Origin: Mya arenaria
Lineage: Eukaryota; Mollusca; Bivalvia; Myida; Myidae
Direction: 5' to 3'
DNA length: 64,000 nucleotides
NCBI RefSeq assembly: GCF_026914265.1
Contig: NC_069135.1
Location: forward strand, 62,052,738-62,116,737
Part shown: positions 25,201 to 37,526 of the stretch, in pieces
How positions within the stretch are numbered: the stretch's first letter is position 1
Layout: each line of letters opens with the position of its first letter
Notes under the pieces: model-generated
Told to the model about the DNA's origin: nothing
Seen by the model: only the letters and a program-made list of their open reading frames with translations
The model's database searches: none
Position numbers and translations under genes: made by a program

Positions 25201-28200
25201 AAAGGGACTAGACACCAGTTGGTTCCCCAAATTGGCAAATACAATAGTTTCTCAAAACAAGCCTGGAATTGTCATTACCAGCTAGAATAAGGCTGATGAT
25301 ACATCACTTTACATGATAAAAGGAATATTTTGCACTGTCTCAGCTGAGTTTACCTGTTAAAAAAATAGCGCTTAATAGTTTCCCAGTTTATAGTGTGTAT
25401 ATTTAGCAAGTGAAAGTCATGTGATTAGTACAGATACATATACTGATATTATTTTTTAATTTACTGGTATTTATGTGGTAAACCCAGTAAATTTCAAATT
25501 GGAAAAATAGGCAAAAACTGAGAAAGATACATGTGTCTTAAGCAATGTGATACATCAGTAAGTAAACTGTAAAATTAAATGCGTTGTACACAGCAATATA
25601 AATTTTAAGCAATATCAAGTTTTTGACAATTCTTTTTTTTTCTTAAAAGTGTTTCATTTGGTGTCTAGTCCCTTTAATTTTTCACTCTATATTAATTTTT
25701 AATAAGCCTTCATAAGCCTGCACTCTCACAGATATACCATTTTTACAACTTTTTTTATTTTTTGTCTTGGAAAGAGCAATTTTTTGGGTAAACATCGTCA
25801 AACCAATGATATAAGATTGCTGAAAAAAATGAGATCATAGTTTTCATATTTTCGTTCGAAAATTAATGTTTTATGGCTTAAACCGTTACTAACGGATTAA
25901 GAAAAATCCATAAAACATCAATTTTTGAACTTAAACATTAAAATCTGCAATCCAATTTTTTTGTCAGCCGTCTTATATCACTGGTTTCCATGGATTTTCG
26001 CAAAAACAGGCTTGTTCAAAAAATAAAAAAGTTGTTAAAACGTTCAATCTGTGAGAGTGCAGCTTTAAGCTAAATCTATTTTATGAAGTAGAATTCTAGT
26101 TATTTGTATAGCCTTTGCGTGTTTGTCTTTGGCATAGTTGCCATGCAAAAACTTTAACCTTAGCAAAAAAAACAACATTCAAGATATTCATATATGGAAC
26201 TGCGTACAAAAGTTGCAAGAGAAAATATATATAGGTTGGCAAGTCCCATAACTCTGCTTTTAATTATTGTCAAGTTTTGCTGAAAACAGACAAGCTTTGG
26301 AGATCGCTCTACGGCGCTTCTGTCATTGATCAAACAATGGTCATGATATTATGAATTTTATTGATTTATACCTTCCCTTTTGACTTTTTGTGTATTTTAG
26401 CAAACACAACTGATTGTGTCTCATTCAAGCCATTTAATTTGAGATCATGAAACCCAACAGCTGAGAGTATAAACCTCATTTTCTTAACATTTGATTTTCA
26501 ATTGTTCACTGTGTTCTTTAATTTTAACCCAGTGGGAACAGAAGCCATCTCGTATGCTGATGCTGAAGCTAACAGATGGTCATACAAGCGTCCAGGGCAT
26601 GGAATATCGTCCCATTTCTGCACTTAGCCCGCAGACTCCCCCAGGAGCAAAGGTTTGTGGCATTTCGTAATGTTCTTTAGCACTGATATCAACTGAAAAC
26701 TAAAATGCTGAAGCTCACAGATTGTCATACTAGTCAGTAGAGTACAGGGTATGGAATATCGTCCCATCTCTGCGCTTAGCCCGCTGACTCCCCCGGGGGC
26801 GAAGGTTTGTGCTATTTCTTTTGCACTGATTTCAACTGTAAAACTCTTGCATGTGATAGAAGCTCACAGAATGACCTCATATCTCCTGAACTCAACTTTA
26901 AGGCACTAACAGGGGGCGTAATTAGTGCATTAGTGCTTCTTAGTGTTTTTGTATTCAAATGAAGACTAAACCACTTACACTTATTGTAAAGATGTTTGAA
27001 AGATTAGCATCCTGAGCATTGAATATATCTCCACCTCAGCACTCAACTGGCAAAAGTTCTTGCTCATTTCTTCTGTTCTACCATTTTTATCTAGCTGAAA
27101 TGTTCTCATATCCAATATTGAAGCTTACTTATACAGTCTTCTGAATTTGACTTTTGGATCAACAAGCCAAAATTCATAGACTATTGCTTTGCATCAACAT
27201 TTTAACAAGCCCTGTTATATAAGATCCAGAATTTGTGCTAGCCCAGAAAAGAATTTACCACATCATTTATGCAGGGCTCTGCAGGCTTTTGCTAAATTTG
27301 ACCACTGCATAGAGGGTCATAGATGCTAAACAGAGCATTGGGGTATTCAAAGTATTGAATACATTGTATCCAACCCATCTAGGCACTCTGAGATAACAGC
27401 ACCATATTTCACTTATAGAACACTGGTTGGCCTATGCAACCTATGTACAAATTATAAAGCATATCTATAATGGTGCTGTAAAGCAAACATGAAATATTTT
27501 GGTTGGAAATTTGCCATTTTTAACTAAATCTGAATTAAAACCAATCAATAATAGTGTCTGATGTGATCATGAATTTGCTATTTAATTAATGACCCTTGTA
27601 TCAGATTCTTATCCAGGGGCCAGTCCTGTGTTGCCATGGTACTCTGATGCTACAGGAGGAGAATATTAAGTTTCTGGGTGGTGTAGTTGACACTGTGGTC
27701 CTCGTCCAGGCATATTGAATATTTACTGCACTGATTATTTCAGATTCTTGTCCAGGGCCCAGTTCTGTGTCACCACAGCATTCTGATGTTACAGGAGCGG
27801 AATGTGAAGTTTCTTGGGGGTGAAGTTGACACTCTGGTCCTGGTCATGGCTCAATAAATATTAATTGCACTGACAACCATTTCAGATTCTTGTCCAGGGC
27901 CCAATTCTGTGTCGCCATGGTATTCTGATGCTACAGGAGCGGAATGTGAAGTTTCTTGGGGGTGAAGTTGATACCCTGGTCGAGGCTAACACGCTCATTA
28001 ATGTTCTTCAGTCAGCCATGTAAGTCTCTGATTGGTTAATTTGTTGGTATTTAATCATTTTTATCCATTTTCATGAAATATTTAAAAAAAAATTGCAAAC
28101 TTTTGTCTTAGTTTTGTTGTAAATTCCTTAGTTTGAGCTGTTTTTCAAGTTCAGGGTATCAGTGGCGCTAATCAGACTCTGAATCCTTGGGTCCCTAGTT

Positions 28201-31200
28201 TGAAATGGTTCTTAATCACATAAATATAGCAGATTGTAGAATTATTTTTTTTATTCACCCGAAGTGAGGCAAGATACAAGATAAAAGAATCTTTATTTAA
28301 AGTTGGGTATATACTTACAAGAAACATTAGCTCAATGAGCTGTTTTCCTTTATGAGGGCATATGGTACTGGCACTGTCTGTTCATCTATCCTTTACAATT
28401 ATGTCTCAGTTTTAGCATAGCATTTATGCTCCTGACTTAATAAGTCGAGGTCACACTTGGATGTCAATTAGTATCACTCCAACAAGGTCAAATTTGGGGC
28501 ATTTGGCATATTTCTTGATGATTGTGTTAGAAAATATTCAGGCATGATTTGTATGGGGTCTTTGATGTTGCGTTTGGTGTGAAATGAAAAAGCCCATGTT
28601 ATGATGAATTGCTTAAATTCCTGCAGGGAAACTAGTTCAGAGAACGCCGGAAAAGAACACAGCCAGACATTTGCAGGGTCAGAAGTGCGTAAAAACAAAA
28701 CTGGTGACTCCTTTAATGCAGGGAGTGGCCAGTCTCAGCTGGGAACACAACAGGGGAGAAAATTTGGGAACCAATTAAGCAATTTTGGTAACCAGTCAAG
28801 CCATGTCGGAAACCAGACCAGAAATTTTGGTAACCAGTCAAGCAATTTTGGTAACCAGTCTGGAAATAGAGGGACACAGTCTGGATTTGTGAAGAAAGAG
28901 GTGAAAAATGAGCCAATAAAAGGTTTGTTTTCAGGCTTTCAACATAAGCTACATTTTAGTGTAAGATATTGTCCTTCGAGATTCACTTTACACTGTGTGT
29001 GTATTCAAAACTGTTCAGAATTTCAATTTGATGCACCAGATAGTTAAAATATATTTGTATATAAATATTAATGTTTTAATGGTATGGATTGCACTTAAAA
29101 CATATCTTATAACTTTCCGCAAAAAGCTTCTTTATAAACAGTTTGTGCAATTTCTGTGTTTATGGATGGACAGTTCACTTGATGAGCATGTATTTTTTAG
29201 GCCAACTGCAAAGTACAAGGGAACAAAACATACCAGATTTAGAGGTAAGGCTAACAGTGTTTTCTCGTGACTGGTGTCTAGGTGGAGGTGTCCATCTCAC
29301 AGTTTTTAGCTCCACTGGCCGAAGGCCATGGAGCTTATGTCGTCACAGATTGTCCGTCGTGAGTGCGTGCGTGCGTGCGTGCGTAAACTTTTACTTTAAA
29401 CGACATCTCCTCTGAAACTGATAAGCGGATTTTGACAAAACTTCACAGGAATGTTCCTTTGGTGGTCCTTTACCAAAATTGCTCAAATGGTTCCGGTCCA
29501 TTGCACAATATGGCCGCCAGAGCTAAAAATAGCAAAATCTTTAAACGACATCTCCTCTGAAACGGTTCGGCAGATTTTGATGAAACTTGACAGTAATGTT
29601 CCTTGGGTGGTCCTTTATTAAAATTGCTCAAATGGTTCTGGTCCATTGCACAATATGGCCGCCACAGCTAAAAATAGAAAAACCTTTAAAAACATCTTCT
29701 CAGAAACCGATGATCAGATTTTGATGAAACTTAACAGAAATGTTCCTTGGATGGTCCTTTATCAAATTTGCTTTAATGGTTTCGGTCCACTGCACAAGAT
29801 GGCCCCCAGAGGTAAAAATAGAAAAACCTTTAAACGACTTCTCCTCAGAAACCGATGATCCTATTGCAATGAAACTTGACAGAAATGTTACTTGGGTAGT
29901 CCTTAACCAAAATAGCCCAAACAGTTCTGGTCTGCTGCACAACATGGGCACCAGAGCTAAGAATAGAAAAAAACGTTAAACTACATCTTCTCAGAAACCG
30001 ATTATCAGATTTTGATGAAACTTTACATAAATGTTCATCGGGATGCCCTTTAACCAAAATTGCCCAAATGGTTCCGGTCCGCTGCACAACATGGCTGCGA
30101 GAGTTAAAAATAGAAAAACCTTTAAGGACTTCTCGTCCGCAGTCTTCACGAAAAACATTTTAACCTACTAGCCAGTTGGACTAGCATAATGGCATATTTT
30201 ACTAGTCCGAATGACAATCTAGTAGTCCGACTATTTTGCCACATTATAAATCTGTATGCTTGAGGTAAATACCTATTTCAATTGAGCAGCTTGCAGTTTG
30301 AGTAAACATTTCTTTATTATGATGCTCATGCAGTGATAGGGAGTGAGATCCTTCTGTTGAGAATAGTGCTCCTTGTTTTTCAGAACCTATGGGTACTATG
30401 TAAAAACAAAAGGCATCTTGCTTGAATAGACTGTAATAATATCAACATGGTTAGAAAAGAAATGCCATGCTTTAATAGCTTTGATTACATTTTACTACTG
30501 AATTACCTCCCTTTAATAGAAAAAAAAATAATGTCTTAATTTTTCACGTATAGCATCTTTAAATAATTTTTAAACAATAATAATTTATGAGTAAACATAT
30601 AAGCATAAAGTTCTCACAAAAAGATCAATTTAAAAACCTTACATTTATACATAGGAAAGTATATATAGACTGAACATTAATTTTCGTTTAAGTGACATTC
30701 TGAAAGTTTATGAAACAGCTATTTTTATTAACTTAAATGGCCAAAAAGTGTAAGTGAAACACCAAGTCGATTCTATCTCGTCAGTTCTTGTTCAGGTTAG
30801 ATATTTGCTTCATAATCTATTCAGATTAAATGTTAACCGATGATCAGATTTTGATGAAACTTGACAGAAATGTTCCTTGGGTGGTCATTAACCAAAATTT
30901 GTTAAATGGTTCCAGTCCACTGCACACCATGGCTGCCAGAGCTAAAAAATAAAAAAAACTTTATACGACTTGTCGTCGAAACCGATGACCTTTTTTCGAT
31001 AAAACTTGACAGAAATGTTTGTTTGGTGCTCCTTTACTCAAATTGCCCAAATCATTTCGGTCCACTGCACAACATGGCAGCCAGAGCTATTAAAGTAAAA
31101 ATTTTTTTTAAATAACTTCTCCTCAAAAATTGATGATTGTATTTCTATGAAACTTGACGAAAATGTTCGTTAGGTGGTCTTTGCTTGAACCTTTTGGCCA

Positions 31201-34200
31201 GTGGAGCACAGGCACTGATGTGCCTCTTGTCATAATTAGCATGGTGTTGATGTGTTCCTTCCATCAGAAAGACGCTACTTGTTACTGTCTAAGAAACTGC
31301 AGTGAACAATTAATGTGATGTTGATCTAACTCTCTATTTATATTCATAATCAGCTTAAAATAAATCTTCATTACCACCTCTGATATAAATATTCATGAGG
31401 CCTAAAATAAAACAAAAAATCATTTGGTTCAGGTTACCCAACTCTACCAACGAAATAGGCGCCGAACCTTCCGTTTTTATAGTCAGTTGTTATTTATTCA
31501 TTTTTTAAATTCCAGAGTAAATTATAAACAAAGTTTGTTTGTTTGAATATGTTGTTAAAAACCTGTTAAACTTTATACAGAAGATTACTTTACCACAATT
31601 TTCTAATGATGACTAAACTTGCATTACACCTAATAAAAACTAAAATAAATATAAAATTAAAAAGCCTACCTACCCTACCTCTTTTTGAAAAGGATTCAAC
31701 CGTAAACAAATAAAAAAAATAATGGCTTAACCACCCTGATATAAATATTCATAACCACGCTGATATAACCTGCCAGTCAGCCAACAAAGGTGTATATAGA
31801 CCGAGACGTTAGCTGAGGTCCATTCACCTTCGGGGGCTGACTGGCTGGTCCTTATAATGCCATATGAGCCGCATCGTGCGATTTTGGGCCTTCGGACATA
31901 ATTATTACAAATGAAATAATCATAGATACGGTAAAAAATGCCCAAAATAATGATTTTTTCTATATATAACAATTTCTTCCAGGCTTTTTTCTTTTAAAGG
32001 TTTGTCATTGAAGCATCATTTTCTCGAGGATTTATGACCATTGGTTTACTCATGTTTCCATAGCAACCATGGATTTCGTCCCGAATTATTTTGACTGCAT
32101 TAATAGTGTGTTTTTAAACAGCCAAATGAATTAAAAATACAAAAATGATTCATCATTTTTATCTTATTTCATGTTCCTCAAAGATTATGTGTTAAGAAAA
32201 TAATTAAAATTATAAGCTAGTTGTAATACTAATACATTATTTGAAGTATTGTGCTTTGGTAACGACGTCATGTGAATGACGTCAAATTTAGAATTCGAAA
32301 TGCGCAATACATGGTCTCACTTGTAAATATATCGTTAGCAATTCAAGTGATATCATCATGAAATTTTTAGAATTACTTCCTGAAATATCATTTCATTTAA
32401 ATACCTTAAAACATTATAATAACAAATATATGACCGAAGGCCCAAAATCGCGCAATGCAGCTCATATGGTCCGAGGTTTTTTGGCGAGGTCCAGACCGAC
32501 CAAAAATATTATATGGACCGCTGACCTCATAAAACTGGGTTTTTGATTAAAATACACTGATATACATGTATGGACCTATCAACTCTATATGTACAGATAA
32601 TAGACACATTTATGTAAGGTATAATATATATTCATAACCACTTTGATATAAATATTCATAACCACCTTGATATTAATATTCATAACCACCTTGATATAAA
32701 TTTTCATAACCACCTTGATATAAATATTCATAACCACCTTGATATTAATATTCATAACCACCTTCATATAAATATTCATTACCACCTTGATATAAATATT
32801 CATAACCACTTTGATATAAATATTCATAACCACCTAGACATAAATATTCATAACCACATTCATATAACTATTCATAACCAAGTAAACAAAGTTCTAAACA
32901 AGTGTCCCATTGCCATTGTATGTTAAAGTTGTGTTTTAATCAAATCTTTTCCAGATAAGTGACGACATGTTTATGGATGAGATGGAAATGGATGATGACT
33001 TCATGCAACAACTTGATGAGGATATGGACTTCCAGGATGCTCCAGTTGTTTCAAACAGTAGAAATCTGCCTTCTGTTGGTGAAGTGGCTGTTCCAACAGC
33101 TAGCCTACCACCTGCTAAACAGAATTTGGCTGTTCCAGTTAATCATCCTCCTCAGAATGGGAATGGTGGTGTTTCAAAACTGGGATCATCATCAGCTAGG
33201 GGAAATACATGTTTCACCAGCTCAGATAAAAGGAATAAAAACATTTTAACTGCACAAGTAAAAATTGAACATTTTATTGAAGACAGTGACCATGATTTTT
33301 CAAATGGAAATATCTGCCAAAATTCTTCCACTTCAAGTCATATGTGTAATACAGTAGCATCAAGAAATGGCAGTGCTCAAAAAATACCATCCCTATCGAC
33401 TGTTGTTAAGACTAAAGGTAACTCAAGTGTGGTGGATTCGGACATAAGAAATTCATTAAATAGTTTACCGACGCCAAGAGCAGAAAATGTGTCGTCATCA
33501 GGGAAGCGTCTCTCTGGTGATAAATCGTTTGAAAATGGTTCATCAATAAAAAGGCAAAATATAGTAAATGCATTAAAACCTGAAAAGACGGTATCCGAAG
33601 GAGGAATTAGAAGTTTGTCTATGAGTTCCAATGACCTCTCTCCAGGTAATTACATTGAGGTCATTTATTACATTGAGGTCATTTTAAAATATTCAAACAT
33701 AGCATACTGTCTGCTATGTTACCTTTTTTAAGCAACATGGGAAACCAAAATCTATAAGGGCAGTTTTTTTTGCTGTGAAAATATCAGCTGTGTAATTATC
33801 AGCTGTGAAAAAATCAAGTATCAGCTGTGAAAATATCAGTAGTGAAAATATCAGCTGTGAAAATATCAGCAGTGAGAATATCAGCTATGAAAATATCATG
33901 ATATTTCAATGACAATGAAGATAATGTTTTTGGTTCTGTGTAAGATGGCATTTTTTTAACCCTTTTCAATTTCCATTTCAAAATTTGTATGATCTGGAAA
34001 TGAAAATATGGAAATTTTAACTGGAAAAGAGCAATGTTACACACTGTGTTTTCAGATAACATATATCACAGCATTCACAAATTTTCTTCAATATTACTAC
34101 GACATAGTATATGAATAAAAAGCAATGTTTTTCGTAGAATTTTTATGCTTCTGTAAAGAAAATAACAACTTTTTTAATATTACAATGTTCCCTTTTTTAA

Positions 34201-37200
34201 GCCATTTTATGCGTTATTCCTTTCTAATACATCTTGTTTCAGCCGCATTGTCGCATATAGATGCAGAGTACCCATTTACTTATCTCAACAAAGTTCTGGG
34301 TCAGCCACCTTCTGAAGAACCATCCTACCACACTATCAAGGTAATGGTTCTATTAGGGATTACAAATCGGACAATAAATATTATTGATAATCAGAAATTA
34401 TTATTACTTTATCGTAACCGATCCATATCAAATGGAAGAATATGTTGTACTATATATGAAAGATTGCAAAATAGATTATTTCATGTCTTATTTTCAATGC
34501 AGTTGATTTAAGAACATAAATACAATCTGTAGTAACTTTACCAACAATTCAGGTTTGGCTTTTTATTTTACACATAAGTAAATTGATCAGCAAGAACACA
34601 GAAATTTCAAATGATAAAGATTAACGTAATTACATGGGGTCACCAGGGATAAAAAAAATAACATGATGGCCATTGGCTAAATGAAAGAAAAAATTATTTT
34701 TACATAAGATATATTTAGCAATTTGTAAAAGGAAAAACGTAGATGTATTAGGCCGATAGATTGAAATTAACTTCAATGTTATTGTCTATTGGCCGATTAG
34801 CCTATTGCTTAGTACCTGTACTTTGTTCAAGTTAACGGCTTTGTTTTGGTCCATTGGCCGAATGTTCAGAACTGTGTTCAAGTTAGCAGCGTTGTTAGTG
34901 TCTTTTGGTCAATTGCTCAGAACTTTGTTAAATTAACAATGTTGTTAATGTTGTTGATGTTAAGTTTCAAATCTGTTTTGCTCTGTAAGTTTAATTGATG
35001 AGCTTGTGATCTGCAGTATTCCTAACAAGGTTTGTGACAACTGCTTTAGCTGAGCTTGTTTAACTTAAATATTTGAGCACATTGTTAACTACTTCACGTT
35101 TTAAAGTTAACAACGATGTTTTAGCTGAGCTTGTTTAACTTAAATATTTGAGCACATTGTTAACTACTTCACGTTTTAAAATTAACTACAATGTTTAAGC
35201 TGAACTCATTTAACTTAAATATATGAGCACATCGTTAACTACTTCAACTATAAAAGTTAACAACAAAATTGTTAATCATGTTGTTAACTTTAGCAAAAAT
35301 TTTAACAATCAGCCAAATGTGAATGATCTTTTTTAGCTGAGCTTGTTTAACTTAAATATTTGAGCACATCGTTAACTACTTCACCTTTAAAAGTTAACAA
35401 CAATGTTGTTAATCATGTTGTTAACTTTAACAATAATTTGAACCATCAGCCCAATGTAAGTGATCTTTGTTGTTACTGAGCTCAGAATGCGAAAATTACT
35501 TTTCAGGCCTATATCGCCACTCTGGTCAGTAAATTACGCATTGAAGGCAACAAGTGGATGTTGACGTGTAAAATAAATGACGGAACTCGGGCCATTGATG
35601 TTGATCTTTCGAATCAGGTATGAGAATTCTTGTACTTATTTTGTTTTGATTGTTTTTTTTTAAATCAAGGTAGACTTTATGTTTATGGGTAAAAAATATC
35701 ATGTTTGTTTTCTGTTCCCCGACTTTTTGCCTTGATCCCGAACCTCTTAATTGACTCAATTGACTTAATTTCATATCAGGTTTTTTTCCCCAACAGTGCT
35801 GGACTGAAATGGAAATACAGACCATAGCTCAACATTATTATTTCATTCAAAGAAATTAAAGTGATGGTGGAAAAAAAAAATGGGGCAAGCTGGGATGATT
35901 ATCTTGCAAATTAATTTATGGTCGCCTTATTGCATGTCTTAGACTCGATGTCTTGCTGAAGTAGAAACAACATACAGTACATTTGTATTTGCAAAAGACC
36001 ACAAACTTTTTTTGTCACATTTCAATATTGATTCTGCGCATATATTTCCAGGTCTTAACAGAAATGATTGGGTTTTCACCTCAAGAAGCTAATGTAAGTT
36101 ACCTTTACCCATCTTCAGAATCCTAGCTGTATCATTTTGATTACTCTTCAGAATGAACTGTGATATATTGCATGAATATTCATATTTATCTGAACATTAC
36201 CTCTCAGCTTTTTCTGTAACCAGACATCCAATCAAAAGTCTGGATTTCAACGCACAAATAATTTGCAAGTACATGGTTTCTGTTGTCAATTTGCCCAGGG
36301 TATACAATTGAGTTCCTGATGAATAAACTGGGGACAAAGGATGCCTTTACATGATATTATATCAATTTTCTTAGTAACTAAGATATTCAAGCAGGAAATC
36401 TGAATTTATGGACTGATATTGACATTTCTGTGGTCTAGCTCTACTGTCCAAAACCATGTGCGAAACAGTCTTCATTATTGATTATATCTTAATTAAACTT
36501 ATACAATAGGTAGATATCCATGAGAGCTTCTTTCCTTTATTTAACTAGCCAGATTCGCCCATGCATGACTGGATTATGGCCCTTGAAATGCAAAAGAATT
36601 CCCAAACTAATTGAATATCATTGTAATTTTCAGGAGATGAAGAAGAGAGTAAAAATAGACCGAGGGGTTAAGGAGGTTTTGACAGATGTAAGAAGTGATT
36701 CATTTTTGGCTTGACTATTCGAAGATTAAAGGGGTTTTAATACTCGCTCAGGCATTGGCATTAGAGTTTTAGGTTAATTTGGTGCCCTTCATTCAAATGC
36801 TACACACCATTATTGACAACCATCTAACAATAAGGATACATTACACCATTTCGTCCTTGTTACCAAAAACAAAAATGGCCCCTGATTGACTTAGGAACTT
36901 TGGTTTGAGTTTAAGGGCAAAAGTTTTTTGTGCATTTTGGGATTTTCACTAATAACTTCTATACCATTCATTTAATTGACGTAATACTTCACACAGTTCT
37001 TTAACAGATATCACACAATTAGGTAACATAACGAAAATACAAATTAAGGCCCTTTTTTTTACTGTTTTACTCGGTAATGTACGGGCACATTGTCATATTT
37101 TTAACAAGAGTCCTATCATGGGGTTGTGTTTGGGGTCCTGGAGAGTCATAGTCATGGTCAAGGTCCCAATCACTAAACCTTGAAAAAAAACAGTCAAAAC

Positions 37201-37466
37201 TGAATCTCAAAACAAAAGCTGAAGTTCTGCCAATCATTGACAACCTGGTACTCACACTAGTTACCAAGTACTCATTCTTGTTACAGAGTACCCATTCTAG
37301 TTACAGAGTACTCATGCTAGTTACTGAGTACTCATATAAGCTTCCGAGTACTCTTACTGGTTACAGAGTATGCATACTTCAAACTAGTTCTGAAGTACTT
37401 TGTCAAAACATATCTTATGTTTATTTTAGTTAGTCATAATCCAAGAAAAATGTGTTTTTATGAAGA

Positions 37467-37526
<60 letters not shown>

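Noticed and set aside
28995..29270. 91-codon frame after RMI1 exon 6
   Set aside because: Different frame from exon 7 (29201-29244), which is supported by acceptor, donor and phase.
32585..32833. Minus-strand frame with MNIYIKVV repeats
   Set aside because: Translation of the 24-bp minisatellite.
33646..33731. Read-through of RMI1 exon 8 to a stop at 33729
   Set aside because: A donor (gtaatt) at 33646 joins in phase to the well-conserved OB2 exon at 34243, so read-through is at most a minor form.
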